DNA of 64,000 bases, from the NCBI GenBank assembly GCA_016490735.1, contig JAEMWC010001373.1:106001-170000 (forward strand), read 5' to 3'. Shown piece by piece: positions 33,392 through 42,400 of the stretch (position 1 is the first letter of the stretch; every line of letters begins with the position of its first letter). This DNA comes from Pachyseris speciosa (taxonomy: Eukaryota; Cnidaria; Anthozoa; Scleractinia; Pachyseridae). A program made the position numbers and the translations under genes. Below the pieces are notes generated by a model. It saw nothing but the letters and a program-made list of their open reading frames with translations, was not told the DNA's origin and did no database searches.

Positions 33392-33981
33392 GAAACACCA
33401 AGACCAAGTTTCTGTTTTTTGTCAATTAAGAATCTAGCTGTTTGACCCCATTTTGGCATCTCACCATATGGTATTTGATCTAGTGACTCGACCATTGTTC
33501 TATCACAATCGCCTTTGTCTTTTTTCATATCATAACAAATATCATGATAAGCTGCTATTTCATCCACTTTGTTATAAGGTTGTACATTCCATTTCAAGAC
33601 CTCGCCAGTATTTGGATCATACTCTAACTGCTCATGCAATGGATTGTATGGTCCCATATATTTATATTTACTTGGTGTCCATCCACTTTTCGGTTTAGGA
33701 AGCTTGCCAATAACCTTATGAATGTCAATAGCACCGCCATAATCTAATCCTTTGATATCTGTTTTGTAACGAATATTTGGTCTCACTTTTGTTGAGAGTT
33801 GTTTCAAAGCTTCTGACCCAACCTTTGTGATTGCAGGCTTTGCGAGGGAAAGTCCTTTGTCAATTAATTTCTTTTGCAGCTTTGGATTTCTCATTGCTTC
33901 AGAAGCATAATATCTTCCCATTTCTACACCTTTCTTTGCTAAATAAGGGACTCCATGTTCTAAGAATCCTGTTAGCGCCAT
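33343..33981 (-). CDS. phospholipase A2-like virion protein
   Basis: 212 residues. The centre has YMGPYNPLHEQL (calcium-loop-like GPxNPL) and DEIAAYHDICYDMKKDKGDCD, matching the parvovirus VP1-type PLA2 layout with the catalytic His-Asp pair. In parvoviruses such domains open endosomal membranes during entry; here the same role is inference. The N terminus is amphipathic (GFLEHGVPYLAKKG), the C terminus strongly basic. The reading frame is open upstream of the ATG at 33981, toward the DUF5679-like ORF, from which it is offset by one base at a GGGG run near 34033. Its 3' end overlaps the integrase lead-in. Confidence 0.8.
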   Translation of the reverse strand: MALTGFLEHGVPYLAKKGVEMGRYYASEAMRNPKLQKKLIDKGLSLAKPAITKVGSEALKQLSTKVRPNIRYKTDIKGLDYGGAIDIHKVIGKLPKPKSGWTPSKYKYMGPYNPLHEQLEYDPNTGEVLKWNVQPYNKVDEIAAYHDICYDMKKDKGDCDRTMVESLDQIPYGEMPKWGQTARFLIDKKQKLGLGVSKNGKSRRVKKTGKKN

Positions 33982-34025
33982 ATCTGCGGCTGAATCTAGT
34001 ATGCCCGCCCCTTCAGACGGGCTAT

Positions 34026-34184
34026 TCAGTTTCCCCGATTTCTAACAAATTTAGTCTTTGTGATTCCACATTCAGCACAAGTACATTTCATCACAGTTCG
34101 ACCATTTTTTGTCTTTTGATATCTTTCACTTCCTGGTACACACTCAGTCTGCTTCTTCTGTTTCACACAATATGATTTTACCAT
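34026..34184 (-). CDS. small zinc-ribbon protein (DUF5679-like)
   Basis: 52 residues: MVKSYCVKQKKQTECVPGS, a glycine-arginine turn, then CTCAECGITKTKF. The CxxC-type pair plus Y-C-V-K start resembles DUF5679 zinc ribbons found at the N terminus of Polinton PLA2-like proteins. The frame stops at 34026-34028 one base away from the open frame leading into the PLA2-like ORF, so the two were probably one protein in the ancestor. Confidence 0.6.
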   Translation of the reverse strand: MVKSYCVKQKKQTECVPGSERYQKTKNGRTVMKCTCAECGITKTKFVRNRGN

Positions 34185-34196
34185 TATACCATTAAG

Positions 34197-34652
34197 TTAG
34201 ATATTTTTGAAGTAGTCTATGATGAATCTGTGATTGACTCTTGTGTCTGTTGGATCAAATTCAGCATTATGTATTGTATTAAGAATGGATCTGCCTTTTT
34301 GTCTCTCAAGAAGATAGTACAAACACCAATATCCACATAATACTGATTCCCTTTCTTGTATCTCATCACCAGAGTATTCAAGTTGTTTACCGCTTGCAGC
34401 CATGTATTTCTGTACTTCTGTTGGCATCATTAAACCGAAAGAGTCGAAGTATTCACAGTATTTATCATTTTTGAAATTCCTATAACATACCCAGTGAGTA
34501 CCAGGTCCAATTTTGGAATCAAGATTGACTATCCCACATTCATTCTTTTTTATTTGTCTAGGAAGATTGTCTCTTGAAAATACTCCTCTAAAATGTTTTA
34601 TTCCAAGTTGTTTAACCCAATTGATTAAATCAAAGTTGGATAAGGGTTTGTT
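34197..34652 (-). CDS. adenain-type cysteine protease (maturation protease)
   Basis: The frame reads NKPLSNFDLINWVKQLG, FRGVFSRDNLPRQI, ECGIVNLD, GPGTHWVCYRN (catalytic His), EYFDSFGL (Asp/Glu position) and ESVLCGYWCLYYL (catalytic Cys), the fold order of the adenovirus/Polinton protease that cleaves capsid precursors. No in-frame ATG precedes the conserved start; the first is at 34430, after the catalytic His, too late to make an active enzyme. The frame is open back into the upstream ORF, which has an A10 run near 34726-34735. Expression by slippage there, a non-ATG start, or a lost start codon are all possible. Confidence 0.85.
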   Translation of the reverse strand, partial: NKPLSNFDLINWVKQLGIKHFRGVFSRDNLPRQIKKNECGIVNLDSKIGPGTHWVCYRNFKNDKYCEYFDSFGLMMPTEVQKYMAASGKQLEYSGDEIQERESVLCGYWCLYYLLERQKGRSILNTIHNAEFDPTDTRVNHRFIIDYFKNI

Positions 34653-35503
34653 TACAAAATGGTTCCTAGTATGGGGATTGAATTGAATGGACTGTTTTTG
34701 CCTAGTAGAAGTCCTTTTCCTTTGGTTTTTTTTTTCATTCCATAACCGATTGGGTTATTCCATGTACCAAAAACAGGAGGAGATTGCCATGGAATCATAG
34801 CATGTTTCCCACCTTTCTTTCTGGGTACAATGTCATCTGGAACATGAACAGGTATTGACCGTCTTGGACGGCTGCTTTCAACATGCAAACCTTTTCCAGT
34901 TAATTTTCTGATTGCTTCTATAGCCAAAGGAATTCCAATGCTGGCGAGTATTGTTCCAATACCCTTTCCAGTCTGCGCTTTTGTTGGTTTTATAACAACG
35001 TCTCCACCATACTGCATTTTTTGGATAACATCAGCCATCTGTCTCGTATTCAATAAATTTCCTACATTAAATAATTGGGATAAATTGGCATTAGGAATAA
35101 GAAATCCTCCTTTTTGTTTCTTTCCAAATAGTTTATCAATGCCGAGACTTGCTAATGAAGAAAGAGCACCTGTAGCCAATGCTGGAGCCGCTTTAGCTAC
35201 TGCTTTACCTGCATAAGGCAATAGTCTTGTTCCAAGTGAAAAAAGACTGGACCAAAGAGAACCTCCTTCTTGGACTGATTTTCTGATCTGTGCTTTGGAT
35301 ATCTTTACATCAGCACCTGTTCCATTTCTCTGTGATTTGGCTAATTTTTTTATCTGTGTTTTTGTCAACATCATTTGATCACCTCCAGTGAGATCTCCAT
35401 GTGCGAGTCTCAATGTTACCGGTGAATTTGTTTGTATAGCTTTTGCAAGCCTTTGCTTCTGACTGTTTGAAAGTCTTACTCCATGAGGATGATAAGTAGT
35501 CAT
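34652..35503 (-). CDS. virion core/membrane-active protein, pVI/pX-like
   Basis: 283 residues, ATG at 35503. The N-terminal third is basic and low in hydrophobics (SNSQKQRLAKAIQ, KISKAQIRKSVQEGG). The middle holds an alanine/leucine-rich stretch (AGKAVAKAAPALATGALSSLASLG, residues about 100-122, written here in part) and a glycine-rich GKGIGTILASIGIPLAIEAI segment. Several GG/GKG sites could be protease targets. It matches the position and composition of the Polinton/adintovirus core protein placed between protease and major capsid protein, comparable with adenovirus pVI/pX. Assignment is from context and composition. Confidence 0.6.
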   Translation of the reverse strand: MTTYHPHGVRLSNSQKQRLAKAIQTNSPVTLRLAHGDLTGGDQMMLTKTQIKKLAKSQRNGTGADVKISKAQIRKSVQEGGSLWSSLFSLGTRLLPYAGKAVAKAAPALATGALSSLASLGIDKLFGKKQKGGFLIPNANLSQLFNVGNLLNTRQMADVIQKMQYGGDVVIKPTKAQTGKGIGTILASIGIPLAIEAIRKLTGKGLHVESSRPRRSIPVHVPDDIVPRKKGGKHAMIPWQSPPVFGTWNNPIGYGMKKKTKGKGLLLGKNSPFNSIPILGTIL

Positions 35504-35552
35504 ATAATATATGTTTATACTAAATTGTATTTAATACAAACAATCATTTAAT

Positions 35553-36500
35553 TTACATTGATCTCAGAATTAATTTTCCATCAGTCTTTCTCATCTCAAT
35601 ATCCTGCTCATAGAGGACCAGTGCATACACACTGTAATCAGCAGTTGTTGCAGCACTCAAAGTGTATTTGAAAGTCAGTTTTGTCATTCCATCTTTAATA
35701 TCTTGTTTCTGTTTTGTCAGATCGAAATAAACAAAAGGGAATATTGTACCGAAGTTTCCTCTTGTGAGAAGGGTGCTATCACTGAAATCATTAATCGCAT
35801 GAACATATTTTAAAACATCTCTGAATACTCTTGCTGGTTCTGTTGAGGGTTTATAATGTACCTCCGGATAATCACTTCCATTGCCAACTTCAAGATAACA
35901 ATCAGTCAAAGTTCGCAGATGTCCAACTGCTCCAACTGAGAATGTGTTATAGAGAAATTTATTGGCTTCTTGATTTGCATTACTGGCATCATTGATGATG
36001 AATACAAAGACATGCCTGGGTTTGTTTATTCCTGTGGAAATACGGAAATTGGCAGTCTGTTGTCTTGTTGAATTGCCTCTCTCAACCATTTCTCTCATGT
36101 AAGTCCACTTTCTGTTGTCAAGATACTTGCTCATGTATAAGGACTTTCCCGCAGAATTAAAAACAATGCGAGGAACTATTAGCTGGAATTTAGTTAGTAC
36201 CACACGGCAATCATCGGCAGCTTGCCATATCATATTGTCATCACTCTCAAGTGTCAATTTCACCTCTACTTTTGAGTTAGGCATAAGTTCATCCCAAAAG
36301 CTCTTGAAAAAACCGTATCTGTTCAATGCAAGCTCTGCATTTACTTTACCGGCTGCACCATTCAACAGTGCTTTGCGATCTGCGAAACCTTTGTTATAAG
36401 CAGCCTGAGCCGCTCTTTCTTCAGCATTCCTACTTGTGTCAAGATAGAAGAACTCATTGGTTCCCTGACTTACAGCATAACCCTGTGAATACTCAAGCAA
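35553..36500 (-). CDS. major capsid protein (double jelly-roll), C-terminal part
   Basis: 315 residues forming most of the hexon-like capsid protein. Conserved Polinton blocks are visible: LLEYSQGYAVSQGTNEFFYLD near the break (only partly in this ORF), GFFKSFWDELMPNSKVEVKLTLESDDN, FQLIVPRIVFN, FRISTGINKPRHVFVFI and a C-terminal YALVLYEQDIEM. It is separated from the N-terminal part by a one-base frame offset near 36513-36525, with the two frames overlapping from 36470 to 36500. As it stands, this copy cannot make an intact capsid protein. Confidence 0.88.
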   Translation of the reverse strand: MLEYSQGYAVSQGTNEFFYLDTSRNAEERAAQAAYNKGFADRKALLNGAAGKVNAELALNRYGFFKSFWDELMPNSKVEVKLTLESDDNMIWQAADDCRVVLTKFQLIVPRIVFNSAGKSLYMSKYLDNRKWTYMREMVERGNSTRQQTANFRISTGINKPRHVFVFIINDASNANQEANKFLYNTFSVGAVGHLRTLTDCYLEVGNGSDYPEVHYKPSTEPARVFRDVLKYVHAINDFSDSTLLTRGNFGTIFPFVYFDLTKQKQDIKDGMTKLTFKYTLSAATTADYSVYALVLYEQDIEMRKTDGKLILRSM

Positions 36501-36847
36501 AGACTTGATGTTAGTAGCTTGGTTGCATCACGGCATTCATAAACATCAAGACCATTCATTTTCACATTAATGGTGTTAATGAGAGCGTGAACTGAATTGA
36601 CAATACCATTATGATCATTAGCAGCAATGTCAGTTCCATCTGCAAGCTTCTTCACAATGAAATCGACATTAAAACGGGCATTGTACCAATCAAATGGTGT
36701 AGTCTCTCCACTGTTATCAACAATGAAACGGTAGCCTGTTTTACTCTGATGAGCATTGTTTGCTACTACAGTATTAAGTGCTGTCTCTAGTTCGAACACT
36801 ACATCTTCATATCTTTCGATATATTTTGAGTCACGATAGTTTGACAT
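36470..36847 (-). pseudogene. major capsid protein, N-terminal part
   Basis: 125 residues from the natural start at 36847, preceded by a TCTAA box 11 bases upstream. TTPFDWYNARFNVDFIVKK and NDHNGIVNSVHALINTINV are the hallmark start of the Polinton hexon's first jelly roll. The frame leaves the conserved protein after 'VYECRDATK' and ends at 36470; the conserved sequence continues one base away. Confidence 0.85.
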
Positions 36848-36858
36848 ATATTATTGTG

Positions 36859-36863
36859 TTAGA
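36859..36863 (-). promoter_or_regulatory. TCTAA late-type promoter box, major capsid gene
   Basis: TTATCTAAC on (-), box ending 11 bases before the ATG at 36847, with AT-rich spacer. Confidence 0.6.
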
Positions 36864-36869
36864 TAAAAG

Positions 36870-37100
36870 TTATTTTATTTTACGTGGTCGACCTCTCTTT
36901 CTTTTGATTAAACCACCAGTCTGGCTCGCACTCTCAGTTCCACTCTTTCTCTTTTTCAAAAGTTCTATGATTTTGTCGCCAGCTTTTTTGCCAGCATGTT
37001 CACCAATTGTTGTTGCTGCTTTTTTTCCAGCTGTTTTGATCATATCAGTCACAATACCTTCACCATGTTGTTCATATTTTTTAAACTCAAACCGTTTCAT
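36870..37100 (-). CDS. small basic AT-hook protein (pX/core-like)
   Basis: 76 residues, about one third Lys/Arg, with a glycine-rich helix (MIKTAGKKAATTIGEHAGKK) and a C-terminal nuclear-localisation/AT-hook motif IKRKRGRPRKIK. It lies between the two capsid genes. Likely DNA-condensing or nuclear-targeting particle protein, by analogy with adenovirus core peptides; no firm homology seen. The usual TCTAA box is degenerate here (CCTAAT, nearer to the ATG). Confidence 0.6.
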   Translation of the reverse strand: MKRFEFKKYEQHGEGIVTDMIKTAGKKAATTIGEHAGKKAGDKIIELLKKRKSGTESASQTGGLIKRKRGRPRKIK

Positions 37101-37113
37101 ATACTATTAGGTT

Positions 37114-37899
37114 TTATAATTCCACACTTCTCAAGAACAACTCAATATACCAATCTATCCCATTTAAATCGACTGGAGCTCTAGAAGAGTCTGTGACATA
37201 AAAGCGTATTGAGCTGATATTATGTGTTGAGACTGGATTCCATGAAAGAAAACGAGGTTTGTAAGTGAAAGGTAAACTTCTAACGAGATCTGTGACAGGA
37301 ATAACAGCGATTGTATTCGTGCTATTTCCATCAACAATGCTATCTGTCACCAAATCACAATTGATATAAATTTCATCTACTCCTCTTGTAATATCAGGTA
37401 GATTTGTTCCATATTCTGTGGCTGGAACTAATTTTGAATCGAAACCGATAAGTTTTCTGAAATCAAGATTCCTCAGATCCACACGATAATTTTCATTGAG
37501 TTCAATCAAAATGCGATATGTTGACAAAACGAAATACATGTTAATACCATACTTGAATTTTGATTTGTCTGTTTCAGATGGATTCAGTACATGGCTGTTT
37601 TTTCTCATATACTCATGAATGTAACTATTGATATCGTCGTATGAATACATCCCGTTAACGAATGTTATTGTTTCCCAGTTTACACCTTTGTCATAGCTGT
37701 ATTTCATTTGATTATTCCCAAAAATATCTCTGATATTGTACCAACTGTATGTCATATTGATGACATTCACAGCCATTTCATATTTTAAATCATTCGTTAA
37801 TTTAAGAGGTGAATTGAATCTTTTTTCAAAATCATGACTCTTGCTGACACCAATTTTGTCTCTGTTTTTACTGTTGAATCGTAATGAAATTTCTGTCAT
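37114..37899 (-). CDS. minor capsid (penton base) protein, single jelly-roll
   Basis: 261 residues, intact. MTEISLRFNSKNRD, LKYEMAVNVINMTYSWYNI and the C-terminal SSIRFYVTDSSRAPVDLNGI with IDWYIELFLRS are typical of the Polinton minor capsid protein, which caps five-fold vertices and anchors fibres. Start ATG at 37899 with a TCTAA box 11 bases upstream. Located next to the major capsid gene, as in other Polintons. Confidence 0.85.
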   Translation of the reverse strand: MTEISLRFNSKNRDKIGVSKSHDFEKRFNSPLKLTNDLKYEMAVNVINMTYSWYNIRDIFGNNQMKYSYDKGVNWETITFVNGMYSYDDINSYIHEYMRKNSHVLNPSETDKSKFKYGINMYFVLSTYRILIELNENYRVDLRNLDFRKLIGFDSKLVPATEYGTNLPDITRGVDEIYINCDLVTDSIVDGNSTNTIAVIPVTDLVRSLPFTYKPRFLSWNPVSTHNISSIRFYVTDSSRAPVDLNGIDWYIELFLRSVEL

Positions 37900-37905
37900 A
37901 TACTT

Positions 37906-38229
37906 TTACATTAGATATTTCATCATTATTTTATTCAACTCACCGGTTTTCAGGATTCCCAGTCTGTTCAATGTATGCAATATATTTGTGAATTCATTTC
38001 TTACACCCATGCTATTGTTGCCGGCTGAAATAGATCCACCAAGTAACTGTAGTCTTGAAAGCATGTCACCCAAAAATGCACCCCTTGAACCCATTCCTTT
38101 CCCTGTTTTGTATTTGTAAGAAGCTAATACATCATCAATCGTATCTCTATATTTCTTCAAAGTTTGTATTTCTCTTTTATGAGATTCATTTTCTTCTGGA
38201 GTGAATGATTTTTTTTTTCTTCTTCCCAT
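37906..38229 (-). CDS. virion-block protein of unknown function, C-terminal frame
   Basis: 107 residues: a basic, glutamate/lysine-rich start (MGRRKKKSFTPEENE), a helical stretch and KYKTGKGMGSRGAFLGDML. It overlaps the next frame by 72 bases around an A10 run near 38211-38220, suggesting that both are one ancestral protein split by a homopolymer indel. No domain recognised; its position beside the penton gene suggests a particle protein. Confidence 0.5.
   Translation of the reverse strand: MGRRKKKSFTPEENESHKREIQTLKKYRDTIDDVLASYKYKTGKGMGSRGAFLGDMLSRLQLLGGSISAGNNSMGVRNEFTNILHTLNRLGILKTGELNKIMMKYLM
37911..37915 (-). promoter_or_regulatory. TCTAA box, minor capsid gene
   Basis: ATATCTAAT on (-), box ending 11 bases before the ATG at 37899. 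Confidence 0.6.
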
Positions 38230-38711
38230 ATTCTTGGCTTTTTCTGCAGCTTTCTCCCTTTCTTCAAGAAGTTTTTGTGGGCGACTTGAGTCAAATCGCT
38301 TGGTTTCAAAAGATTGTGATTTCTTAATATAATTCTGTCATCTTTATCGAAATAGTTATCGATCGATAATATGTTGGGTGTCCGATCCTCTTTTTCAGGT
38401 GCTTCAATGGCTCCAGGAAGTTCCGTTCCCATTGTAATAGCTCTTCTATTAGCTTCAATAACATCATCAAGTCCTTGTGTTAAAGCCTGTTGATTTTTTT
38501 CCAACTGTTTAATGACTTCATCCTGTTTTTTGTCGACACTTTCTTTCACACTCTTCTGGACATCAATAGAGGGTTTCAGCAATTCTGATGTTGTATCATA
38601 TGCATCCTGTTTTCTGTATTCATAAGTCTTGATAACATCACGAACTTCTCTAGTTTTGTTTCCAGCTTCAATTCCACTTTTAAGAAGCCTTTTCATTCGT
38701 TCTATATCCAT
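38157..38711 (-). CDS. coiled-coil virion-block protein, N-terminal frame
   Basis: From the ATG at 38711 (a TTG two codons earlier extends the frame), about 184 residues. Heptad-like charged helices (KQDEVIKQLEKNQQALTQGL) indicate a coiled coil at residues about 45-95, then a linker ending in SIDNYFDKDDRIIL. TCTAA lies 11 bases before the ATG. Shares a divergent promoter region with the ATPase gene. Unknown function. Confidence 0.6.
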   Translation of the reverse strand: MDIERMKRLLKSGIEAGNKTREVRDVIKTYEYRKQDAYDTTSELLKPSIDVQKSVKESVDKKQDEVIKQLEKNQQALTQGLDDVIEANRRAITMGTELPGAIEAPEKEDRTPNILSIDNYFDKDDRIILRNHNLLKPSDLTQVAHKNFLKKGRKLQKKPRIWEEEKKNHSLQKKMNLIKEKYKL

Positions 38712-38722
38712 ATACAATTGTG

Positions 38723-38736
38723 TTAGACTAATCTAA
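38723..38736. promoter_or_regulatory. divergent pair of TCTAA boxes
   Basis: TTAGA at 38723-38727 (TCTAA on -) serves the ATG at 38711, and TCTAA at 38732-38736 serves the ATPase ATG at 38748. Each box lies exactly 11 bases from its start codon and the two are back to back in TTAGACTAATCTAA. Confidence 0.65.
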
Positions 38737-38747
38737 ACTATTTACAT

Positions 38748-39386
38748 ATGGAAATCCCTAATTATGATATTCAGGGTTTAAAGAATTCATTCAGACAGTT
38801 GTATCCGTATATGCCAAAAGATACATTTAGAATGTTATTGGCTGGTAATTCTGGATCTGGAAAGACAACATTGTTCATGCATCTGATTATGGAACCGTTG
38901 GTTTATTATGATCAGATACATCTTTATGCAAAAAATTTGGATCAAGACAAATATCAATATCTTCGGAAAGTAATGGATGAAATAAGCAGTCACATTGGAT
39001 ATCCTGCCTTGGTTTGCAGTCAAGAAGAGATATTGCCAGTTGAACAAATAAAAGACACAGATTTGCAGCGATTGGTTGTTTTTGATGATTTCGTGACTGA
39101 TAAAAAACAAGATCAAATCATAAGCTATTTCATTCAGGGAAGACACAAGAACTGTTCAGTCATATATCTCACACAATCATTCTATGGCTGTCCAAAATCA
39201 ATCAGACTCAATTGCAGTCACTTCTGCCTTTATGATTTCCCATCCTCAAGAGAAAGGAACTTGATTGCACAAGAACTTGGAATCGACAAGAAGAAATACA
39301 TTGAAGCAACCAAAAAACCTTATTCCTTCTGTTATGTTGACAAGCCGATGAAGACAATCAAGAGAAATTTTTATGGTGCTGTTTAA
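38748..39386 (+). CDS. genome-packaging ATPase (FtsK/HerA type)
   Basis: 212 residues, intact. Walker A AGNSGSGKTTL (residues about 32-42), Walker B RLVVFDDFV (about 109-117), and the downstream YLTQSFYGCPKSIRLNCSH block typical of Polinton/adenovirus-like A32-type ATPases that pump DNA into capsids. First gene of the (+) strand block, reading away from the divergent promoter. Its stop TAA merges into the next TCTAA box. Confidence 0.92.
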   Translation: MEIPNYDIQGLKNSFRQLYPYMPKDTFRMLLAGNSGSGKTTLFMHLIMEPLVYYDQIHLYAKNLDQDKYQYLRKVMDEISSHIGYPALVCSQEEILPVEQIKDTDLQRLVVFDDFVTDKKQDQIISYFIQGRHKNCSVIYLTQSFYGCPKSIRLNCSHFCLYDFPSSRERNLIAQELGIDKKKYIEATKKPYSFCYVDKPMKTIKRNFYGAV

Positions 39387-39391
39387 TCTAA
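39387..39391 (+). promoter_or_regulatory. TCTAA box before the 24-codon ORF
   Basis: First of two tandem TCTAA copies directly after the ATPase stop; it ends 11 bases before the ATG at 39403. Confidence 0.5.
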
Positions 39392-39402
39392 TCTAATATT
39401 AT

Positions 39403-39477
39403 ATGGCAATCAATAATTTCCAAAATGTTGAAAAACAGGAGAATCCCAGAACAGAAAGAATCGAAAAATTAATCTAA
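39403..39477 (+). CDS. 24-codon ORF between ATPase and fibre
   Basis: Starts MAINNFQNVEKQENPRTERI and stops at 39477, where the stop codon TAA is the end of the TCTAA box of the fibre gene. It has its own TCTAA box at the standard distance. The short 'M-N-x-Q' start loosely recalls the fibre N termini (MGVFN...NQD). Could be a small peptide, a decayed fibre start, or a leader; weakly supported. Confidence 0.35.
   Translation: MAINNFQNVEKQENPRTERIEKLI
39473..39477 (+). promoter_or_regulatory. TCTAA box, first fibre gene
   Basis: AATCTAAC, box ending 12 bases before the ATG at 39490. Confidence 0.6.
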
Positions 39478-39489
39478 CAAGATGATATA

Positions 39490-42400
39490 ATGGGAGTTTT
39501 TAATGCTCAAATAAATCAAGATAAAACAGAAACTGGTACTGGTGAAAGAGGCCCAGCTGGTCCAGTTGGTCCCAAAGGTGAAAAAGGTGATAGAGGTCCA
39601 AAAGGTAATACAGGTGCAATTGGTCCACAAGGAGCTACTGGAGCTGTTGGTCCCAAAGGTGATGGATTTAGATTAACACAAGATGGTAATTATGACATTG
39701 AAAATAAACGTTTGACAGATGTTGGTGATCCAGTAAATCATTATGATTCTGCTAACTTGGGATATGTTAATGATGCTGTTTTATCAATTGAAGGAACACG
39801 TGTTAATCCATTTAAATTTCTTCTTGAAGATGTATCAAAAACAACTATTCTTAGAAATGCGAATAATCTGCGATTAGAAGACTATGATAAAAGCCCATAC
39901 AATTTCAATAAAAAAGCCTTGTCTTTTGTTATTCCTTCTGCTGGTCTTACAACTGTTCTTCGTTTTGATCTGACACAATTGGAAGTTTCAAAGTACACTT
40001 TAGTTGTTGAGTTTTATACTGATGGTAGCCCAAACAATGCAACAGTCGATGACGACAATCTGTCATCAAATTTAATTGAAAGAAAGGATTCAATAAAAAG
40101 AGCATTTCCAAAGACTCATCTTGTTGATGGTTATCTTAAGAGAATATTCTTCCTTGAAAAAACAAGTCATGGTTCCACATCAATGGAGTTATTGTTGATT
40201 TCACCATATTTACAAAACAATAAAAAACATTATGTTATAGTTTATGGTGTTTATGGATTTTCTAATATCATTTTATCACATATTCACGACCCATTTTTTG
40301 AATTAGAAGAAGGAAGAATTGTATTTAATCGTGAGCTTAAAATGAGTTTTCGTAGAATAGTCAATGTTGGACGCCCTATACTTCCACAAGACTGCGCAAC
40401 TAGAAAATACGTTGATGATGCTGCCATATATCTGACGAATAATAAAGCGAATATAGCATATGTTAATTCTAACTTTGTGAAAAAAGATGGAAGCGTTGCG
40501 ATGACTTCTGATTTGAATCTTGGAGGTAACAAATTGACTAATGTAGCAGCGCCAACAGCAAACAATGATACAGCCACAAAGGGGTATGTTGATACTGAAA
40601 TTGCTGGAATTACTGGCATTGATGTTTCTCCATTTCTTAAAAAAGATGGAAGTGTTGCAATGACTGGTGATCTTGACATGGGTGACAATAAAATAACAAA
40701 TGTTGAGACTCCAAACTCTGATAAAGATTCTGCCAACAAAAAGTATGTTGATGACCTTGTTTTTTCAGCATCTGGTACTCAACGCAACCCATTCGCTTTT
40801 CTGTTAAAAGACATATCCAAGTCTTCTGCAGTCAGTGGTGCAACAAACCTTCAAATTGAGAATTTTGATAGATCACCATACCACATAAACAAGTCATCAT
40901 TGTCTTTTTTCATTAAACGAAGAGGCAACTTTACATCCAAAATTCGTTTTAATGTAACATCTTTGAGAAATGGACAGTATACATTTGTTACTGAGTTTTT
41001 CTCACCATCAGACCCACGCCAAGCTACAATTGGGCTCGATCTTCGCACATTGAACATACGTGACGCTGGACTGTCATTTCAAAAAGCTTTTACTAGAACT
41101 CCACACGTTGATGGTTATATTAAAATTCTTTTCCAGATAGAAAAAACTGGTGGCGGTCAAGCGTTAATTGAGGTTTTACTTTCCAGCACAGCTCCTGCGT
41201 CTAACACCAAAACACATATCATTGTTTATGGGGCCTATGGCTATCATACCAATTTGTCTTACTTTCTCCATGACCCGGCTTATGAAATTGAAAACGGCCA
41301 TGTTGTATTTGGCAGTAATATTGACATGAAACTAAACAAAATCCTCAACCTGCAGGATAACCCCTCAAACCCACAAGACGCTGTGAACAAAAAGTATGTT
41401 GATAATAAAACAGCTGATTTCCTTAATATAAATACAGGTGGTGTAATTTATGCACCTGTCAGCATGAATAGAAATGATCTATTTGGCATACCTGATAACC
41501 CAAGATTTGGTTATTCAGCTGTTAACAGAAACTATGTGAATAATAATTTTTTGAAACTCGATGGAAGTATTCCAATGGCGGGTGATCTAAACATGGCTGG
41601 AAATAAATTGACGAATTTAGCGGATGTGGTGAATGAAACTGATGCTGTAAACTTTAGAGTTTTAAATCGAGCTTCACAAACTATCAGAGCAAACACTTTA
41701 TTATTGAATGGAACAAATGCGATGGCAGCGGATATGAAACTTGGAGGGCATAAAATCATTGACTTAAAAGAAGGAACAAATAAAACCGATGCCGTAAATT
41801 TAGATCAATTAGAAAAAAGTCATATTTCATCTGCTTCTCATCCAAAGAATGCTTTCAAATATTTGATGAATGATATTGATGAAGTCAGTACTGAATATGG
41901 CTTGAAAGTCAATGGATATGTCAATTTACCTCGTTCACCACATTTGATTTCAAAAAAGGTCATTGATATAGACTTGAATAAAGAAGCTAATCATATTTAC
42001 AGAGCTAGAATTGGATTTAATATGTACACAATAAAAGATGGAAAATACACTTTCATTCTTGAATGGCTATTTCCTGATTATGAAGGAATGAATCTTAGTA
42101 GTGTAACATTCAGTGCAACTGGTGGAATTACAATTCATAAAACTGTAGGGAGAAAATTTGACAACAGAAATGAAGATCATTCGAGATATTTATTATGGAT
42201 TGAAAAACCATCAGCAAGTTCACCACCTGAATATTTATATTGTACGATTCATATTAATGCTAACCCAACTTATCCAAATAAGTACAAAGTTCATTGTGTT
42301 GCATATGGTATTGATTTTGAAGCTGTAGACGTTCCATCAAGTGTTTACGACTTCTCTGAACCTTTCAAAATCGTTAATGAGGAAATACAATTACAAACTG

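Noticed and set aside
38717..38717. TTG start for the coiled-coil gene
   Set aside because: The ATG two codons downstream (38711) has the TCTAA box at the same 11-base distance as its neighbours.
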